Source: Selenomonadaceae bacterium UBA2897 (GTDB lineage: Bacteria > Bacillota > Negativicutes > Selenomonadales > Selenomonadaceae). From it: DNA of 26,378 bases. The translations under genes and the position numbers were made by a program. Each line of letters opens with the position of its first letter. Within the stretch, counting starts at the first letter, position 1. Below, piece after piece: positions 24,232 to 26,378 of the stretch. The notes beneath the pieces were generated by a model, which ran no database searches, was not told the origin of the DNA, and saw nothing but the letters and a program-made list of their open reading frames with translations. The stretch covers positions 10,297 to 36,674 of the forward strand of contig DEDT01000013.1 in NCBI GenBank assembly GCA_002350105.1, given 5' to 3'.

Positions 24232-24264
24232 GGCCGTCAGAGTACTACGCTCTGGCGGTCTTTT
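24232..24264 (+). terminator. Intrinsic terminator after the Rpn-tail gene
   Basis: GCCGTCAGAG and CTCTGGCGGT form a 10-bp stem, with G-U pairs, around TACTACG and are followed by CTTTT. It lies 19 nt after the stop. Confidence 0.8.
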
Positions 24265-24363
24265 GGGTATGGTTAAGGGCCAGTCAGATGGATGGCTGGC
24301 AGTACGAAGTTAAAGTCGATTAGAGGAAATGTGAGAAGCTACCTTTTATTTGTTCACATAAAA

Positions 24364-24405
24364 GTGTAAAATATATGTGCAGATAAGCGATAAAATGTGT
24401 AAAAT
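24364..24405 (+). repeat. Direct repeats upstream of the ATPase pseudogene
   Basis: GTGTAAAAT occurs at 24364-24372 and 24397-24405, exactly 33 nt apart, in the AT-rich stretch before the start codon. Three helical turns of spacing suits a regulator binding one face of the DNA, but the repeats are short and AT-rich. Confidence 0.3.
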
Positions 24406-24417
24406 GGCGGTGATAAT

Positions 24418-25712
24418 GTGCTGAGAAGTGTGATGAAGAACCTGAAAGCGTGGAAGGAAGCTCCAGATCGGAAGCCTCTGATCCTCAAGGGCGCTCGTCA
24501 GGTCGGGAAGACCTGGCTGATGAAGGAGTTTGCCCGTCAGGAATATATGGATATGGTCTATTGCAACTTTGATGAGGATGCGTCTTTGGGCGAATTGTTC
24601 GAGAGAACAAAAGCTCCAGGTCGGTTGCTGGAACAGCTGGGCCTTATCAATGGGCTCAAAATCAAGCCCGGTAAGACTCTGATCATCCTAGATGAGGTGC
24701 AAGAATGCCCGGCGGCACTCAATTCCCTGAAGTATTTCCATGAGCAGGCGAATGAATACCATGTTATGGCAGCGGGCAGCCTTCTGGGCACATATCTGGC
24801 TGAGCCGAAATCCTATCCGGTGGGGCAGGTCAATCTGCTGAGTGTCTATCCCTTGACGTTTTCTGAGTTCCTGCGAGCTATGGAGCCGACGCTGGCGAAA
24901 ATGTATGCGAGCCTGCATCCGCATGAGGAAATTCCGGCAGCCTTCCACGAGCGTTTGCTGGAGGCGTGGCGGACGTACCTGATTGTGGGCGGTATGCCCG
25001 AGTGCGTCTCTTCCTGGGCCGAGCATCGCGATGCAGGCCGGTGGAGGCTATCCAGAAGGAACTTCTAGCTGTTTATGAAAATGATATAACGAAGCATAAC
25101 AAGCAGATCAACGCTGGGCGGATTCTCCTGGTTTATCGCAGCATCGTGCCGCAGCTGACCAAGGAAAACGAAAAATTCTCCTACCGCACGGTCAAGGCTG
25201 GGGCGAGAGCACGGGAATTTGAGGAAGCAATCGAGTGGCTGGTGTCAGCCGGCATCATGCATCGTATTTACAATGTCAGCCGTCCGGAGTACCCCCTGTC
25301 CGCCTATGCGATGATGAGTCATTTCAAGCTGTTCTTTTTCGATACAGGTCTGCTCAAAGCTATGGCTGGCATCGAGAACGAGGCCATCGTGCTGGATAAG
25401 GCGTTCCCGTTCCGGGGCGCATTGACAGAAAATGCCCTGCTGCAGCAGTTCGTTGGTGAGTTGGCCGTGCCACCGTATTACTATGCGCCGGATGTTAAGC
25501 ATGAAATTGACTTCTTGCTCCAGCATCAAATGGAAATCATCCCGCTGGAGGCCAAGACCGGTAAGACGAAGAAGGCAGCCAGCTTCCGCTGGTATATTGA
25601 GAAATTCGCACCACAGCTGGCGTTCCGCTATTCGGAGCGGAACTATCGCAGGGATGGCAAATTTACCAATGTGCCGGTATATCTGGCTGGCAGGACGGAT
25701 TTCCTGATTTGA
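24418..25712 (+). pseudogene. AAA ATPase / DUF4143 protein, frameshifted
   Basis: The intact protein would have about 430 residues. The first 216 codons (24418-25068) encode an AAA_14-type ATPase with Walker A GARQVGKT (25-32) and Walker B LIILDEVQE (Asp92-Glu93), followed by the AAGSLLG and LSVYPLTFSEFL stretches of this family. Reading then shifts near 25036-25041, just after EHRDAG, and runs into a stop at 25066. The rest of the protein continues in another frame from about 25041 to 25712 (VEAIQKELLAVYENDITKHN, then the DUF4143 domain ending VPVYLAGRTDFLI). One missing base (or two extra) explains the shift. The GTG start has a weak GGCGGTGA site; an ATG at 24433 is an alternative. These ATPases are common in mobile regions and their role is not established. 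A sequencing error is possible; otherwise this is a recent pseudogene. Confidence 0.85.
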
Positions 25713-25770
25713 TCGAAGACGTAGAGCTATCTTTTTTGTAGCAGATGATTGATTGGACGATTGACCAGCA

Positions 25771-25805
25771 CGAAAAAGGGTCCCGGGGAAATCCCCGGAA
25801 CCCTT
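25771..25805 (-). terminator. Terminator of the truncated tRNA-Arg
   Basis: On the minus strand AAGGGT-T-CCGGGG and CCCCGG-G-ACCCTT pair around ATTT, with one internal mismatch, and are followed by a T run. It lies 8 nt after the tRNA CCA end and was presumably the native terminator of the tRNA gene. The 56 nt between the ATPase stop and this hairpin show no other feature. Confidence 0.8.
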
Positions 25806-25813
25806 GATTTTAC

Positions 25814-25858
25814 TGGTGCGTCTGGCAAGATTCGAACCCGCGACCCACGGCTTAGAAG
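25814..25858 (-). pseudogene. 3' half of tRNA-Arg(UCU): attachment-site (att) copy
   Basis: On the minus strand the sequence starts at an anticodon loop CTTCTAA (anticodon TCT, Arg). It continues through the 3' anticodon arm, variable region, T arm (GCGGG-TTCGAAT-CTTGC) and acceptor strand CAGACGC, discriminator A, and encoded CCA. The upstream minus-strand sequence has no matching 5' anticodon arm, D arm or acceptor strand, so this is only the 3' half. Such a half followed by the native terminator is the expected distal junction of an element that integrated in the tRNA gene. The element should extend to the right, with the intact tRNA beyond the window. Confidence 0.85.
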
Positions 25859-25866
25859 TCTTATAC

Positions 25867-25924
25867 GCCTGTTTTATGGACTTTTTCTGGCTTTGTGTGT
25901 CTTTGAAAAGCCCTGAAAACAGGC
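25867..25924. repeat. Nested inverted repeat beside the att half
   Basis: Outer arms GCCTGTTTT (25867-25875) and AAAACAGGC (25916-25924) are perfect 9-mers. Inner arms GGCTTT (25889-25894) and AAAGCC (25907-25912) are perfect 6-mers. The structure lies just inside the element edge, where integrase or excisionase sites are often found. It could also be a folded leader or terminator, but no T run follows the outer stem. Confidence 0.6.
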
Positions 25925-25937
25925 AGTTCCTTTGCCC

Positions 25938-25993
25938 AGCCTTTCCACGGATTTCATAGATTTTTTCTTTTATTGACCCACTTATTGACCCAC
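25938..25993. repeat. 45-bp direct repeat (second copy) ending in a tandem 12-mer
   Basis: 25938-25982 is identical to 23731-23775. Here the end is extended by a perfect tandem copy of TTATTGACCCAC (25970-25981 and 25982-25993); scar 1 has only one copy. The tandem may be arm-type integrase sites. No gene is visible between the repeat and the higA stop at 26033. Confidence 0.75.
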
Positions 25994-26032
25994 TAAGGTG
26001 CCTGTCTCATTGCTTTATATATTTGCAAACCT

Positions 26033-26323
26033 TTACGCATGTTGCGGCTGCTTAGGTTCAAAGACGATTTTCAGGTTCATCTGCATACCTGCGGCCAGCC
26101 GTTGCAGTAATTTAATGGACGGGTTGCGGTTGCCATTTTCCAGTTTGCTGATTTCCGTCTGGGCAATTCCGGTGCGCTCGGAAAGTTCCTGCTGCGTCAG
26201 ATGACTTGCCTCGCGCGCCTCAACGATGGCACGGATGACAGCCATTTCCGGCTGGATTTCCTCGTAGGCGGCTGCAAATGCTGGATTTTTCATCTGTTCT
26301 GCCTTATATTCTTTTAAATTCAT
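26033..26323 (-). CDS. HigA-like antitoxin, XRE helix-turn-helix
   Basis: A 96-aa protein with an N-terminal helical part (KEYKAEQMKNPAFAAAYEEI, as in many HigA-type antitoxins) and a cro/XRE helix-turn-helix at about 42-92 (LTQQELSERTGIAQTEISKL, ENGNRNPSIKLLQRLAAGM). The tail LKIVFEPKQPQHA is typical of the group. On the minus strand GGAGGGA lies about 6 nt before the ATG. The start overlaps the stop of an upstream reading frame (ATGA) that looks like the end of a RelE/HigB toxin, so this is probably the antitoxin of a HigBA pair that also represses its own promoter. It lies just inside the predicted integrated element and may stabilise it. The antitoxin call is good; the exact subfamily is uncertain. 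Confidence 0.85.
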   Translation of the reverse strand: MNLKEYKAEQMKNPAFAAAYEEIQPEMAVIRAIVEAREASHLTQQELSERTGIAQTEISKLENGNRNPSIKLLQRLAAGMQMNLKIVFEPKQPQHA

Positions 26324-26378
26324 GGTTGTCCCTCCATCTGCTCTATGTATTCGTTTCTCAAACTTCGCAGGTGCGTAA
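26320..26378 (-). CDS. C-terminal end of a probable RelE/HigB-type toxin (truncated by window edge)
   Basis: The minus-strand frame ending in TGA at 26322-26320 reads THLRSLRNEYIEQMEGQP before the stop and overlaps the HigA-like ATG by 4 nt. A basic, helical C-terminus and toxin-first order with overlap are usual for HigBA/RelE-type pairs. Only 18 codons are visible, so the family is inferred from the partner and the geometry. Confidence 0.5.
   Translation of the reverse strand, partial: THLRSLRNEYIEQMEGQP

Noticed and set aside
25750..26000. A minus-strand open frame running through the repeat, the tRNA half and its terminator
   Set aside because: It is open by chance: it lacks a start with a ribosome site and its path crosses clear RNA-level features.
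1..26378. A CRISPR array, rRNA operon or insertion sequence
   Set aside because: No regularly spaced short repeats, rRNA-like sequence, transposase gene or terminal inverted repeats of an insertion sequence were seen.

Overview
The window looks like part of a chromosome from a high-GC, diderm Firmicute of the class Negativicutes, most likely Selenomonadaceae (Selenomonas/Mitsuokella/Megamonas type). This is inferred from gene families and signals read by eye, not from a search: AGGAGG-type ribosome sites, a T-box leader, Firmicutes-style intrinsic terminators, sigma-H-like promoters, a glycogen operon with a fused debranching enzyme, and a ComEA/ComEC pair.

Layout. (1) 1-7.5 kb, glycogen metabolism: the 3' end of glycogen phosphorylase, branching enzyme (glgB), glycogen synthase (glgA), a terminator, then a 1157-aa protein joining a GH13 amylase/debranching domain to a GH77 4-alpha-glucanotransferase. 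Together they build, branch and dismantle storage glycogen. (2) 7.6-10.7 kb: three same-strand genes of unknown role, a DUF2225-type zinc-cysteine protein, an unrecognised 224-aa protein and an exported DUF4127 protein. (3) 10.8-11.9 kb: a membrane PAS-GGDEF diguanylate cyclase. (4) 11.9-15.2 kb: divergent serine biosynthesis genes serC (-) and serA (+), with serA behind a T-box leader that fits tRNA-Ser. (5) 15.3-15.7 kb: a small unknown protein. (6) 15.8-22.9 kb, DNA uptake: comEA, then an inserted hicAB toxin-antitoxin pair, then comEC, followed 16 nt later by a UvrD-type helicase that carries a complete DEDDh exonuclease domain inside it. (7) 23.0-23.5 kb: a small membrane protein (-). (8) 23.7-26.4 kb, accessory DNA: an orphan C-terminal piece of an Rpn-family protein, a frameshifted AAA ATPase/DUF4143 gene, the 3' half of a tRNA-Arg(UCU) gene with its terminator (an attachment-site scar), duplicated boundary sequence, and a HigBA-like toxin-antitoxin pair running off the right edge.

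The most notable signal is regulatory. comEA and comEC each follow a terminator and then a 66-nt element with the same block pattern at identical spacing. Its centre (AGGAGAAT, 11 nt, GCGAATTCC) fits the sigma-H promoter consensus. This suggests that the uptake machinery, and probably the helicase-exonuclease downstream of comEC, is switched on by a sigma-H/ComX-like factor even though hicAB separates the two genes.

The right end reads as the distal edge of an element integrated in a tRNA-Arg gene. The intact tRNA and an integrase are predicted beyond the window, and an older partly deleted scar lies at about 23.7 kb. All functional names rest on motifs seen by eye; no database search was possible.
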